From Nostoc carneum NIES-2107 (GTDB lineage: Bacteria; Cyanobacteriota; Cyanobacteriia; Cyanobacteriales; Nostocaceae): a stretch of 64,000 nt of DNA. The notes beneath the pieces are model-generated. The model had not been told where the DNA came from. It ran no database searches and saw only the letters and a program-made list of their open reading frames with translations. This document shows positions 17,401 through 25,765 of this stretch, piece by piece; position 1 is the stretch's first letter, and each line of letters begins with the position of its first letter. The DNA lies in NCBI GenBank assembly GCA_002368155.1, contig AP018180.1, positions 3,536,719-3,600,718 of the forward strand, read 5' to 3'. A program made the position numbers and the translations under genes.

Positions 17401-17794
17401 CAGCAGCATCTGCCCACCAAAGCAATGCTAACCGCAAAGATAACCCAGCCAAGGGATAACCCTGTAAATCTTGGGGAACTACCAACTTTTGCGCCAACCA
17501 CAAAACTTGCTTTCCGGTTGTCCAAGCAATATGGCCTTTAGCGTTTAGCTGCACGGGTGTCCATGTAGACAAATTTGATGCAGTAACCTCAGTAATATTG
17601 CAGTCAGATTCCTGGTATAGCCAGGTAAACTGAAGATTTACTTGACAACAAGAGCGTAATCGCTCAATTGCCTCTGAGATTAATTTAGTATGAGATTCAC
17701 TTACTGGAGGGGTCATATTTTGGCTAAGATCAGGAAACTGACTATAATTAACAGTTTGGCGTTTTGACTGTGCGGTGGGAGTCTCGTAACTCAA
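14462..17794 (-). CDS. Alpha-mannosidase, glycoside hydrolase family 38
   Basis: A 1110-residue enzyme. Residues about 275-600 form the GH38 catalytic domain: the metal-binding GHAHLDLAWLWP (281-292) and WVPDSFGF (393-400) with the nucleophile Asp396. An N-terminal beta-sandwich (1-270) and large C-terminal beta domains follow, as in bacterial alpha-mannosidases of this length. Substrate is probably an alpha-mannosidic oligosaccharide; no signal peptide is seen, so it is likely cytoplasmic. Two stretches look foreign: around residues 230-275 and around 1008-1040 (positions 14740-14820), where dispersed intergenic repeats are translated in frame. The 5' end lies 27 bases from a divergent gene at 17822. 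Confidence 0.92.
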   Translation of the reverse strand: MSYETPTAQSKRQTVNYSQFPDLSQNMTPPVSESHTKLISEAIERLRSCCQVNLQFTWLYQESDCNITEVTASNLSTWTPVQLNAKGHIAWTTGKQVLWLAQKLVVPQDLQGYPLAGLSLRLALLWWADAAEIYVNGKLVLEGDLFDCSPRVLLSQGVTPGEEFIVALRLVSPGHDHGALVRSLLVYESPDYNRPDAGFVANELAVVKLYLERFAPEKLEVLTGLVGEITNREVTKDTKEEKEDWETLLSSIRNNIVQSKIQVSLEAHQRCDLKSKIYLLGHAHLDLAWLWPVSETWNAAQQTFESALKLQADFPELIYCHSTPALYAWIEEHRPDLFKAIQQAVAAGRWEVIGGTWVEPDLNLIAGESIVRQLLYGQRYIEEKFGKLSPIVWVPDSFGFCATLPQFFVNAGVEYFVTQKLQWNDTTKFDYGAFWWRSPDGSEVFSLMSAAIGEGIDPVKMANYAYEWETKTGLKDALWLPGVGDHGGGPTRDMLETAQRWQTSPFFPDLEFTTAEKYLQQIKETISQNHHPVWDDELYLEFHRGCYTTHGDQKRWNRRCEGLLYQAELFASLANISCGVEYPKAEIETAWKQLLFQQFHDILPGSSITQVYIDALPQWQQVEEVGTKILQASLLAIASQITLPQPPQPDSLPVVVFNSLNWQRSEVVSVSLPKTETANQQWQVYDVAGKEIPSQISESSTLLFFASDIPSVGYRLFWLVPTSSLPASQQFPSDWVLENEFLRVTVNPNTGDLASVFDKTQQREVLSGAGNQLQAFQDSGQYWDAWNIDPNYAQHPLPPTILKSIEWLEKGAVQSRLRVVRQLGNSEFCQDYILSVGEAILKIATTVNWQENHVLVKAAFPLNIEADFATYEIPCGAIRRTTKPQTPAEKAKWEVPALRWADLTEEATAENSPNPNYYGVSLLNDCKYGYDSQPNQLRLTLLRSPNWPNPQADRGFHEFTYALYPHAGSWESAQTVKRGYELNIPLQVIINPLRTQQRQLLQRREPPQRTGSSELSTPPIRSFLNLSAENLILMTLKQAEADSQQLILRCYECHGDAAQLSLHSDIGLILGDSVDLLERSTTTKVSSRRENLNIQPWKIASFKVKPGIEP
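14747..14818. repeat. Repeat copy inserted within the mannosidase gene
   Basis: A GGAGCCAGT...ACTGGCGTTG element (14759-14805) flanked by a 13-base direct repeat (GCTGAGTTCTGAG at 14747-14759 and 14806-14818). Related copies are at 19578-19625 and 34761-34805. The host gene reads through it in frame. Confidence 0.65.
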
Positions 17795-17821
17795 TCAAGC
17801 TCTAACTAACAAATCACTACC

Positions 17822-19477
17822 ATGTCTTCCGGTTCCTCTGGTCGTTATCAAAGCAGAATTTTTAACTTCGTCCACCAGCAATCTCGGCGGTTGACAGAAC
17901 AGTTGGAACACACCATTAGGTATGTACAAGTTGCCACAAAATGGGGTGTTGAGTTAATACTTTACCCTATATACCTGCTATTGCAGCCAGATCAATCATC
18001 AGAGAGAACTCTGTCTAGTAAAGAACCGCCCAGAAGGTTACAGTTAGAAGCCGAAACTCCACCACCTGCTGACACCCCCATTCAGAATGTACTAGAGACT
18101 GTCAAAAATTTGCCATTTACGGAAACTACAACCACACCCTCAAACAGTATATCTACAGTTAAAAAACCTTTAGTTTTTTTAGAATCCTTGTGGTTGCAAT
18201 TTTTACCCACAGCACCAAGCAATAACTCTACTTCTTCTCAATCATTGACTATTTTAGATAATCCGGCTGGCAGTCTCAACCCCTCACCGCAATATGAAAT
18301 GGTGCAGGGAATTGCGACAAATTTAGAAAATCGCAATTTATTACTCATTACTGCCGATAATAAATCTCTTGATATCTTAACCCCTCAACAGCAAGCAAAA
18401 TTAGAAGAATTAATTATTAGTGAAGTTGCTAACTATTGGCGTGCTTGGCGTTTATTAGAAACCAAAAAACAAGCTAATTTGTTACCAGAAATTGAACGCT
18501 TATTAACCAAGCTGACTGGTGGGAATCCAGAAGAAATACCAGCCTTAGCGCCTGGCGATGTAATTGAAGAGGTAGTAGCACCAGAAGCTTTACCAATTGC
18601 TCCAAAAGCGTTAGCATTTTTAGATAAAGTTGTTGCCAATTGGGAATCAAATATAGTAGTACCAATGCAACAACGTAGCCAAGACATTATCCAAATCGCT
18701 CAAACTCAATTTAATATATTTCTTTACGGTAAAGAACAACTAGCAGCTAGAGGGCAATTAACAGTTCCGGCTGATAGTTTAGAAACTCAAATGCCAAATA
18801 TTCCGGCGTTGATAGCGGCGGCGATAAATTACTTTTTTGGTATTGGTAGCGATAAAAAATTAGGTAATAAAGAAACGAAAAATCAACTTCCAGGTAAAAA
18901 ATTACCCCATCTTCCTACTAAATCGCTTAAAAATAATCTAGTAGTAAATGAGGTTTCTACCCCAGACCCTTGGTTGACATGGGATGATTTATTTGGTGAG
19001 TCTGAAACTGCTGTAGTAGATCCTGCTAAAGCCTCTGCAGAAGCAAATCCTGCTTTACCCGCCAATCCATCAGCAATACCTGCTATACCAAAAAATTTAG
19101 TTAAGAGTTATCAAAACTTTTTACAACAACCACAAAAAGATGATGGGTTAGTACAACAGAAAAAACCTACCCGAAATCTTACTTCTACTCAGAAAAAATC
19201 TAGCAAAGTTACTGCTAGTAAGCGAACTTCTTCATCTATTTCTCAACCTAAAACTCAAACTAGCAGTGTTAGTCAAAAAGGCGAAATTTCTCAGCGTCAG
19301 CAAATAAACCAAGTTGAAGCACAGCCAGATTGGATAGAAACTAAAGCTACCCTAGTTGGATATGAAAAGCACATCTTAGAGCAAATTCTAGAATGGCTCG
19401 ATACTATTATGCTTTGGTTAGAAGAAATAGCTTTAAACCTGATTAGTTTTTTAAAAGGTTTATTGCGAATTAAATAA
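17822..19477 (+). CDS. Conserved-looking protein of unknown function (551 aa)
   Basis: A 551-residue protein I cannot place in a family. The N-terminus (to about residue 60) is basic with a membrane-leaning segment WGVELILYPIYLLLQP. Residues 60-150 are Pro/Thr/Ser-rich. The centre (150-330) is helical, with PxxxP-type loops. Residues 340-490 are low complexity and Lys/Ser-rich. The C-terminus (505-551) ends in an amphipathic, Trp/Leu-rich helix pair that could associate with a membrane. The gene starts 27 bases from the divergent mannosidase, with an ATG preceded by a weak ribosome site. Base use matches its neighbours. Confidence 0.75.
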   Translation: MSSGSSGRYQSRIFNFVHQQSRRLTEQLEHTIRYVQVATKWGVELILYPIYLLLQPDQSSERTLSSKEPPRRLQLEAETPPPADTPIQNVLETVKNLPFTETTTTPSNSISTVKKPLVFLESLWLQFLPTAPSNNSTSSQSLTILDNPAGSLNPSPQYEMVQGIATNLENRNLLLITADNKSLDILTPQQQAKLEELIISEVANYWRAWRLLETKKQANLLPEIERLLTKLTGGNPEEIPALAPGDVIEEVVAPEALPIAPKALAFLDKVVANWESNIVVPMQQRSQDIIQIAQTQFNIFLYGKEQLAARGQLTVPADSLETQMPNIPALIAAAINYFFGIGSDKKLGNKETKNQLPGKKLPHLPTKSLKNNLVVNEVSTPDPWLTWDDLFGESETAVVDPAKASAEANPALPANPSAIPAIPKNLVKSYQNFLQQPQKDDGLVQQKKPTRNLTSTQKKSSKVTASKRTSSSISQPKTQTSSVSQKGEISQRQQINQVEAQPDWIETKATLVGYEKHILEQILEWLDTIMLWLEEIALNLISFLKGLLRIK

Positions 19478-19577
19478 TAATTTCATCCTTTTTTACTCAG
19501 GAATTATGCAGCTGGCACACATATTTTCTACGGTAGCAGTCAAGATTCCAGAGTCAAGGGTCAAATATTGGACTTTT

Positions 19578-19625
19578 GAACGCCAGTTCACTCAACGGAG
19601 GGAACCTCCACACGTGACTGGCTCC
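19578..19625. repeat. Copy of the GGAGCCAGT repeat family
   Basis: Reads GAACGCCAGT...GACTGGCTCC on the plus strand, the reverse orientation of the copies at 14759 and 34761. Intergenic. A half MITE end (TTGCGTAAGTCC) follows at about 19664. Confidence 0.6.
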
Positions 19626-19684
19626 TCTTGACTCTGGACAACCACTGTGCGAAAAATATAACACTTGCGTAAGTCCTATTACTA

Positions 19685-20216
19685 TTAAACTTGCTTGAGT
19701 AATTTCTGGACTAATTCAACAGCGAGAGTTTTGTACCCGAATTTTTCAAATAGAACCACCATTTTATCTGCTTCATAGCGCATTACTTGCCCTTTACCAT
19801 AGCTAGTATGAATTACATAGCTATTAATCGGAAAAGGTTGAAAAGTATCTGTCTCAACAGTAATTCCCGCTTGGCAGTTGTCGCAAAAACTACATTTATT
19901 TTCTACAGGTTCGCCAAAGTTGAGAATTAGAAATCGTCGAGTTAACCGCAGCAGCTCTTGCTATATTTTGTTCTTTGATTGCTTCTACTTGGTCACGTTG
20001 GAGAGCCAACAAGGGAGAAATAACTATTGTCATACCAGGAATTAATAGCGCTGCAATTTGATAAATTGCCGATTTACCTGAACCCGTAGGCATTACAGCT
20101 AAAGTATCTCGACACTCAAGAACTGCTTTGATCACTTCTTGCTGTGCAGGACGTAAGCGATCGTAGCCAAAGGTTTGTTGAGCAATCTGGTGAAGATTTT
20201 GTCGCTGTTTAGCCAT
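19685..20216 (-). pseudogene. recQ: recQ helicase relic with internal deletion
   Basis: The 5' part (20216 down to about 19915) encodes the RecQ N-terminus: a TFGYDRLRPAQQEVI motif 0, the Walker A MPTGSGKSAIYQ and motif Ia ISPLLALQRDQVEAI. After about 95 residues the frame runs out. In another frame, positions about 19930-19685 encode the typical RecQ zinc/tail region: NFGEPVENKCSFCDNCQAG, then GKGQVMRYEADKMVVLFEKFGYKTLAVELV. The helicase core of several hundred residues between them is gone, and the two ends are out of frame with each other. It cannot make a working helicase. Confidence 0.85.
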
Positions 20217-20390
20217 AGGTTATTGCTACCACTTGTAAGGTTCCCCATCACTACTAACTGCGATTTTATTCCCCCAGATTTTGAGGTGTTTCTGTCTATG
20301 GATGGGGGTCTGAAATAGCTAGGTAGAAATATTCTTAGTGATTGGGGGATGGGATCACCTAACAAAAGACAACAATTGTTTTCTCAACCC

Positions 20391-20430
20391 TAATCCCCAG
20401 TTCCCAATCCCCAGTCCCTAGTCCCTAGCT
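20391..20430. repeat. Heptamer tandem repeat before DUF3611 gene
   Basis: CCCCAGT/CCCTAGT units ending three bases before the start codon of the next gene. Confidence 0.7.
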
Positions 20431-20433
20431 CAA

Positions 20434-21015
20434 ATGGCAAGTAATATGCAAACCGAAACAGAAGCGCGATCGCTCGCACCAGCAGTTCAAGGAATCGCTA
20501 ATACTCTTCGTCTCACAGGCTGGATTACCTTCTGGGTACAGTTGGGATTAGCTGTGGTTTCTGGCTTATCTTTGCTGTTTGCGGCGACTGGCCGAGGTTT
20601 TAGCGATCAGCCGAATGCAGGCCTTGGGGTGGGCATATTTTGGGCTGCATCTGGAATTATTGTGTTGTTATTCAGCATTTATTGGAATTTCCGTTACACG
20701 CGTCTAGGTAAACGTTTAGCAAATCCTAATCCGGCTCTACATCCCAGCAAAGCAGATACAGTGAGTGCAATTCGCCTGGGAATTATCGCCGCTTTAATCG
20801 GCATACTTTTAACTCTTTTGGGTGCTGGTTCAACGCTGGGTGTATTAGTAGCAAAATCTATCTCCCAACCTCCCGGAGTTGCAATTACTGACCCTTATAA
20901 AATTATTCGCGCCCTTGATGTCTTTGTAGCAGTAGCGAACATCAACGGAATTGCGGCTCACTTTGTTGGTACTGTCGCTTCGCTATGGCTATTAGAACGG
21001 GTACATCAACACTAG
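20434..21015 (+). CDS. DUF3611 family membrane protein (Tic21-like)
   Basis: A 193-residue membrane protein with four hydrophobic segments at about residues 30-50, 65-86, 110-140 and 160-190. The N-terminal RLTGWITFWVQLGLAVVSG stretch is typical of DUF3611. The family is cyanobacterial and plastid, and includes the chloroplast envelope protein TIC21/PIC1, implicated in protein import or iron transport. Cyanobacterial function is not settled. The start is placed at the ATG directly after a heptamer tract; a second ATG four codons later is also possible. Confidence 0.85.
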   Translation: MASNMQTETEARSLAPAVQGIANTLRLTGWITFWVQLGLAVVSGLSLLFAATGRGFSDQPNAGLGVGIFWAASGIIVLLFSIYWNFRYTRLGKRLANPNPALHPSKADTVSAIRLGIIAALIGILLTLLGAGSTLGVLVAKSISQPPGVAITDPYKIIRALDVFVAVANINGIAAHFVGTVASLWLLERVHQH

Positions 21016-21173
21016 AACAAGAAGGTTGAAGTATTAAGTATGAAGTATCAAATAAAACTATAGCTACGAAAGGTCATTACTATCAGATGCCTATAATACT
21101 TGCCCAGAAAGCCTTTTATGGATGAATAGGCAATATTATAGGGTATAAAGAATTACATAGATGTTTCTTCAAT

Positions 21174-21300
21174 AAGACTTACGCAACGCCGATAATGTCA
21201 TTGCGACCGCAACGAAGTGTAGGGAAGCAATCCCAGCGTCAGGGAGATTACTACGCTATCCCTCGTAATGACGGAGTTACGTTATTTTTGTGTAAGTCCT
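21174..21300. mobile_element. MITE-like repeat with TAAGTC ends
   Basis: Imperfect terminal inverted repeats (AAGACTTACGCAA at 21174-21186; complement-like TGTGTAAGTCCT at the right end) enclose a nested pair GTCATTGCGA ... TCGTAATGAC and a segment GCAACGAAGTGTAGGGAAGC. This matches a repeat type common between genes in Nostoc-like genomes. It fills most of the 315-base gap between DUF3611 and the phosphatase gene. Confidence 0.6.
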
Positions 21301-21330
21301 GTTCAATTTTGAATTCCCCCAAGGGGTTGA

Positions 21331-22722
21331 CTATTCTATTTGTAAAACAACCAAAGTCATGTCATCGGTATTTTGTTTTTCATCACCAATGAATTGTTGA
21401 ACTTGGTCAAACAAGTAATCAACTATTTCTTCTGGCCCATCACAATACCGACAAGCAGCGCTGAAGGAAGCAACGAAGTTTTCTTCATCAAAGCGATCGC
21501 CTCCAGCAGCGGCGGCATCTGTTAAGCCATCTGTATAGTAAATAATCGTATCCCCAGGTTCTAGTTGTGCCTGGGCATCTTCATATTGGCTGTTGGCATC
21601 TAAACCAATCAGCATTCCCAAGGTATCTAACCGAGATACAGTTTTTGTGGCTGCGTGCCACCATAAAGGCGGATTATGTGCAGCATTACTATAAGATAAA
21701 ATTCGGGTTTCGGGATTATATTCTGAATAAAATAGCGTCACGAATCGGTGCGAATTTTCTAAATCCGCATACATAACTCGATTTAAATTTTGCAAAATCC
21801 GCGATGGCGAATTACCATGCAATACTTCTCCCCGCAGCATTCCTCGCATCATGGTCATAATCAGTCCAGCGGGAACTCCTTTACCCATCACATCCCCAAT
21901 CACCAAACCCCAAGAACCAGTTTCTAAACCACTTTTATTATTGGAATTAATTTGATTTTGATTGGTAGCAATAAAGTCGTAGTAATCTCCGCCGACACGA
22001 TTAGCAGGTTTACAACGTGCAGCTAAGGCAGCACCAGGAATTGCAGGACATTGGCGTGGTAGCAATCGGCGTTGAATTTCTGCGCCAATTTCTAATTCTT
22101 GATCTAAACGTTCTTTCTTTCTTAGTTCTACTGCTAGTTCATCGTTTTCGATTGCCACAGCAGTTTGATCTGCAACTAGCCGGACTAATTTTTGTCTAGT
22201 TTCTGTCCAGCTATATTCAGGGTCACGGCTTAAAACATATAGCCATCCCCGTTCTGTATGCTTCACTAAAATAGCAGTGCCAAATATTTGTACATCTGGC
22301 CCCAAATAACGATGCATCTGATCGTCTAAAATTCCCGTGGCGGTTGCTAGTGGGGCGCTATTTTGTAAAAGTGTAATTTGACTAGTAGCTGTTTCTAAAG
22401 CTTTACGAATATTCCGACGCTGACCGCTGTCTTGCCAGTGTAGTTGTTCTAGTCTGACTTGACCATTTGGCTTGTAAAGAAATAGGGCGCTGCCATCCCC
22501 ATCTGTAACTCTGGTTGCCATCAGCGGTATCAATTCCAAAAATTGATTCAAATTATTAAAACTTCTGAGGGCAAATCCTAAAGAACTTAACAAATCCTGA
22601 ATTTTGTTCTGTTCTCGGTGCAGCCTTGCCACGAGTTCTTTCAATGCAACAACTGGAGTGACATCCGTTGTAGCACCATTATTACTATCAGTGGGTTGAG
22701 AGGGCAGTTGAGACACAATCAC
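21331..22722 (-). CDS. GAF/SpoIIE-type PP2C serine phosphatase
   Basis: A 463-residue signalling protein. A short N-terminal coiled region is followed by a GAF-like sensor (about 40-195, ending TRQKLVRLVADQTAVAIEN), a linker helix (EIGAEIQRRLLP, typical of RsbU-type phosphatases) and a SpoIIE/PP2C domain (about 225-462). Metal-binding motifs GGDYYDF, GLVIGDVMGKGVPAGL and YYTDGLTDA are intact. It should dephosphorylate an anti-sigma antagonist (STAS protein) in the cytoplasm. No partner kinase or STAS gene is adjacent. Confidence 0.92.
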   Translation of the reverse strand: MIVSQLPSQPTDSNNGATTDVTPVVALKELVARLHREQNKIQDLLSSLGFALRSFNNLNQFLELIPLMATRVTDGDGSALFLYKPNGQVRLEQLHWQDSGQRRNIRKALETATSQITLLQNSAPLATATGILDDQMHRYLGPDVQIFGTAILVKHTERGWLYVLSRDPEYSWTETRQKLVRLVADQTAVAIENDELAVELRKKERLDQELEIGAEIQRRLLPRQCPAIPGAALAARCKPANRVGGDYYDFIATNQNQINSNNKSGLETGSWGLVIGDVMGKGVPAGLIMTMMRGMLRGEVLHGNSPSRILQNLNRVMYADLENSHRFVTLFYSEYNPETRILSYSNAAHNPPLWWHAATKTVSRLDTLGMLIGLDANSQYEDAQAQLEPGDTIIYYTDGLTDAAAAGGDRFDEENFVASFSAACRYCDGPEEIVDYLFDQVQQFIGDEKQNTDDMTLVVLQIE

Positions 22723-23933
22723 AGGTATTATTACATTTTAATAAAGGCAAACTTTTAGATTACTGAATCAATCCTTTGGTTTGAGCATTGCTAAACCATA
22801 TTGGGGCAAGATTTGTTATTTTAGCAAGAGTAGAAAGACGTAAGCCATTAATTATATTAAGTATTGCATTTGCTGATTATATTTCTTGTGAAAGAGAGTA
22901 ATTATAACTAATGTGTTTTTCTTCATAAACTACAACGTTAAGCTCCGCAATTTCCGGCAGACACTAGCAAAATTGTAATTTTTTCATAAGCTAATTACTC
23001 GGTAGTATGTCTGACAACAGAAAAATTCTTTTTGACGAAAATAATATATTACGTTGCCAGTAGGATTTTTAGGGGTGAGGGGTCTGAGGTCTGGGGGGTA
23101 TGAGGGTCTATCGGGAGGTTGAGAACCATGAAAATGGTACCTATCTCCAAGTTAAAAATATGTAAATAAATTGTGCTGGAAGTCAGTACTAAAAGCAATA
23201 TTCCTGGGCGATCGCACACCTTTGAGAATATCAGCCCTCAAATTTTCAGCCTAAAGGCTGAGACAGAATTTTGTATTTTTATAAACATATTTTACACCTT
23301 TAAATTTTGAGCAGAGAATAATTGTGGACTTCATAAAAAGTAGAGACTGATAATACCCTTAAGAGTTTCTACTGATTGCTGACAACAATGTACTGTTGAC
23401 GGAGCAATTATGCAAAGGGTTCTGGGTACCCACTTTGCGTAAAAAAGAGCCTAACTTTACACAGGAATGCCTAAAACTTTCTTCTGGTGAGGGTTTAAGG
23501 ACATCTCAATCTTAAAATTCCAAAACCTCTACACCCTGATACCCTAAAATTTTTTTTTCATGTACCTGTAAAGTCAAGAAAACTTGTCAGGCTGTAATTA
23601 GCTTGGTAGCTAACCTCAGGTATAGCAGCCTGTCACCTCTGGAAAAGGTGACAGAGTTTTCTCTGCGGCAAGTAACTATCGTCATGCTACTAGTAACTTC
23701 ATCATGAGGAAGTTTAAAACGCAGCATTAGAGTAGAATTCTAGCAAAGGTTGCACAAATGTGGGAAAAAACAATTTTTTTCAGATTTACGCAATAGATCA
23801 GAATTTGTTCAGACTGAGAATTCAGTCTGAATATATAGGGGCACAAAATTTTGTGCCCCTACCTTTGTACTTCATACACCTGAAATACGCTGTATGAGTT
23901 TTTCAAGAGAAATCCTAAATGACATATGATCAA
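22723..23933. other. 1.2-kb gene-free region with stacked inverted repeats
   Basis: No supported protein gene. Visible structure: two close stem-loops at 23598-23613 (TTAGCT/AGCTAA) and 23630-23654 (CTGTCACCT/AGGTGACAG, 9-bp perfect stem) followed by TTTTCTC; a 10-bp repeat at 23808-23831; and a perfect 24-base palindrome at 23837-23860. The left part should hold the promoter of the SpoIIE-type phosphatase gene. The right part is downstream of ftsY. A small RNA is possible but not shown. Confidence 0.4.
23837..23860. repeat. Perfect 24-base palindrome
   Basis: AGGGGCACAAAA followed by its exact complement, 74 bases after the ftsY stop codon. It could act as a bidirectional hairpin but lacks a T-run. 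Similar palindromes with other cores occur elsewhere in the window. Confidence 0.7.
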
Positions 23934-25616
23934 TCAGCCATTCAGAAGTGCTTCGACAAACTCGTAGCTAGAAAAGGGACGTAAATCTTCAATACCTTCC
24001 CCAGCACCAATAAAGCGAATCGGTAAACCTAACTGCTGCACCACAGCCAGCGCCACGCCACCTTTTGCAGTACCATCCAGTTTGGTTAACACCACACCAC
24101 TCAGTTGGGCTGCTTGAGAGAAGACCTCAGCTTGTCGCAAGCCATTTTGACCTAAAGTAGAGTCGAGAACTAGCAGTGATTCGACTTTGGCATTAGGCGC
24201 TTTTTTGTCGATAATGCGGCGAATTTTACTGAGTTCATCCATTAAATTCTTCTTGTTTTGCAATCGCCCGGCGGTATCAACCAGCAGTAATTCAGTGTCC
24301 CTAGCTTGGGCTGCGGCGATCGCATCAAACACCACGGCGGCTGGATCTGTATTTTTCCCTGGGTTGGAAATCACTTCTACGCCGCTTCTGGTACCCCAAA
24401 CCTTCACCTGTTCTACAGCCGCAGCCCGGAAGGTATCAGCAGCACCAATTAAGCATTTATAACCAGATTTTTGGGCGAGGTGGGCGATTTTACCGATAGT
24501 CGTAGTTTTACCGGCACCATTCACACCTGTAATTAACCAAATATTTAAGGTGTCTTTTTCTGGCGCAAAGCTGGGTTTGTAGTTTTTCTGAACGGGATTA
24601 TCCAACATATCCCGGATAATTTCTTTCAGATAAGCGATCGCTTGTTCTGGAGGAGTAACTTCTTCGCGTAATTTTTTCTGTAGCGCACTGATAATTAAAT
24701 CTGTCGCTTCCACGCCCACATCAGCTTGCAGGAGTAATGCTTCAATTTCCCCTACAGCCGCTTGGTTTAGTGGCCCTTGACCAACGATCGCCTTCAGTTG
24801 GTTTAATATATTGCGCCGGGTTTTATCTAATCCTTGGCGTAACTTTTTCAACCAAGTAATTTCTTCTAGCGAAATATCCTCTGCCCGTCTACCTTGAGCT
24901 GCTAAGATTTCTGCTGACCAGACAAAACCTTCATCAAATTCCAGTCCAGGAATTTCTGCTGTGGTTTCGGAAGAGGGGGTTGTTGATGTTATCGCCGCTG
25001 GCTGTACTATCTCCGGTTCTGGTACCTCAATCGCGCTGGCGATTAATCTTTCCTGCTTTGCTTGTCGTTCCGCCGCCGCCCGTTCTAAGAAGGATAAGTT
25101 TGCTGCTGGCTGTGCTGTTTCTGGGGTAGTCACAGATTCTTCGGTGGTTGTTGTTTCTACCGCACTCACTGTTAATTCTTCTGGGCTAGCAACATCTGGC
25201 ATTGCAGCAAATTCTTCTATAGAAGTCGCTACAGTTTCTGGTTCGTTAGTAGATACTTCGTCAACAGTTTCTAAGGGTTGCGTAGTTTCCGCAACTGCCG
25301 CAGGTTCCTCTGTAATTGTCTCACTTACAGTGGCATCTAATTCACCTGGTGCTGTTTCTGCAACTGCTGCTGGTGCAGTTTCTACTTCAGCCTCAGCAGC
25401 AGGTGCAGTTTCAGCCTCTGGAGATTGCTGTTTTTGCTGAATATTTTTATAAGCGGCTTTCGCAAAAGCTAACAAATCTGCCGCTGTATCTGGTGTAGTT
25501 GACGTTTCTGCTGGTTCTGGTTGGGGTTCTAAAACAGCAGGGGTTTCTTCCTGCTGTTGTTGGGAGGGAACATCAGAGGAATCGTTATGTTGACGGCGGA
25601 ACCAATTAAAAACCAT
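23934..25616 (-). CDS. ftsY: Signal recognition particle receptor FtsY
   Basis: A 560-residue SRP receptor GTPase that docks ribosome-SRP complexes at the membrane. The N domain begins at about residue 260, and the G domain has P-loop GVNGAGKT (364-371), DTAGR (447-451) and TKLD (511-514), then GAGEGIEDLRPF at the end. Residues 1-240 form a long acidic Ala/Glu/Thr/Pro-rich A region with internally repeated ETAPAA-like units. It follows nusB and DUF502 on the same strand, a common cyanobacterial order. Confidence 0.97.
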   Translation of the reverse strand: MVFNWFRRQHNDSSDVPSQQQQEETPAVLEPQPEPAETSTTPDTAADLLAFAKAAYKNIQQKQQSPEAETAPAAEAEVETAPAAVAETAPGELDATVSETITEEPAAVAETTQPLETVDEVSTNEPETVATSIEEFAAMPDVASPEELTVSAVETTTTEESVTTPETAQPAANLSFLERAAAERQAKQERLIASAIEVPEPEIVQPAAITSTTPSSETTAEIPGLEFDEGFVWSAEILAAQGRRAEDISLEEITWLKKLRQGLDKTRRNILNQLKAIVGQGPLNQAAVGEIEALLLQADVGVEATDLIISALQKKLREEVTPPEQAIAYLKEIIRDMLDNPVQKNYKPSFAPEKDTLNIWLITGVNGAGKTTTIGKIAHLAQKSGYKCLIGAADTFRAAAVEQVKVWGTRSGVEVISNPGKNTDPAAVVFDAIAAAQARDTELLLVDTAGRLQNKKNLMDELSKIRRIIDKKAPNAKVESLLVLDSTLGQNGLRQAEVFSQAAQLSGVVLTKLDGTAKGGVALAVVQQLGLPIRFIGAGEGIEDLRPFSSYEFVEALLNG

Positions 25617-25765
25617 TGCAGCTAGTGATATTAGTTGTAATTTCAGTAAGAGTTATTAAGTTATGAGTGTAATTGAATTCCTGACTGTTTCTTGGTGGGA
25701 AAACCGCCTAGAGTAATCACTACTCATATCTCACCCTTAACTCAAAACTTAACACTAATAAAACG

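Noticed and set aside
23390-23470. Hairpin around ATGCAAAG...CTTTGCGT as a known ncRNA (6S, tmRNA, RNase P or SRP RNA)
   Set aside because: None of the conserved cores of these RNAs could be found here; only a generic inverted repeat is visible.
24961-25440. A 159-codon plus-strand frame opposite ftsY
   Set aside because: A mirror of the repetitive Glu/Ala/Thr coding region; composition (Val/Ser/Ala) is exactly what the complement gives.
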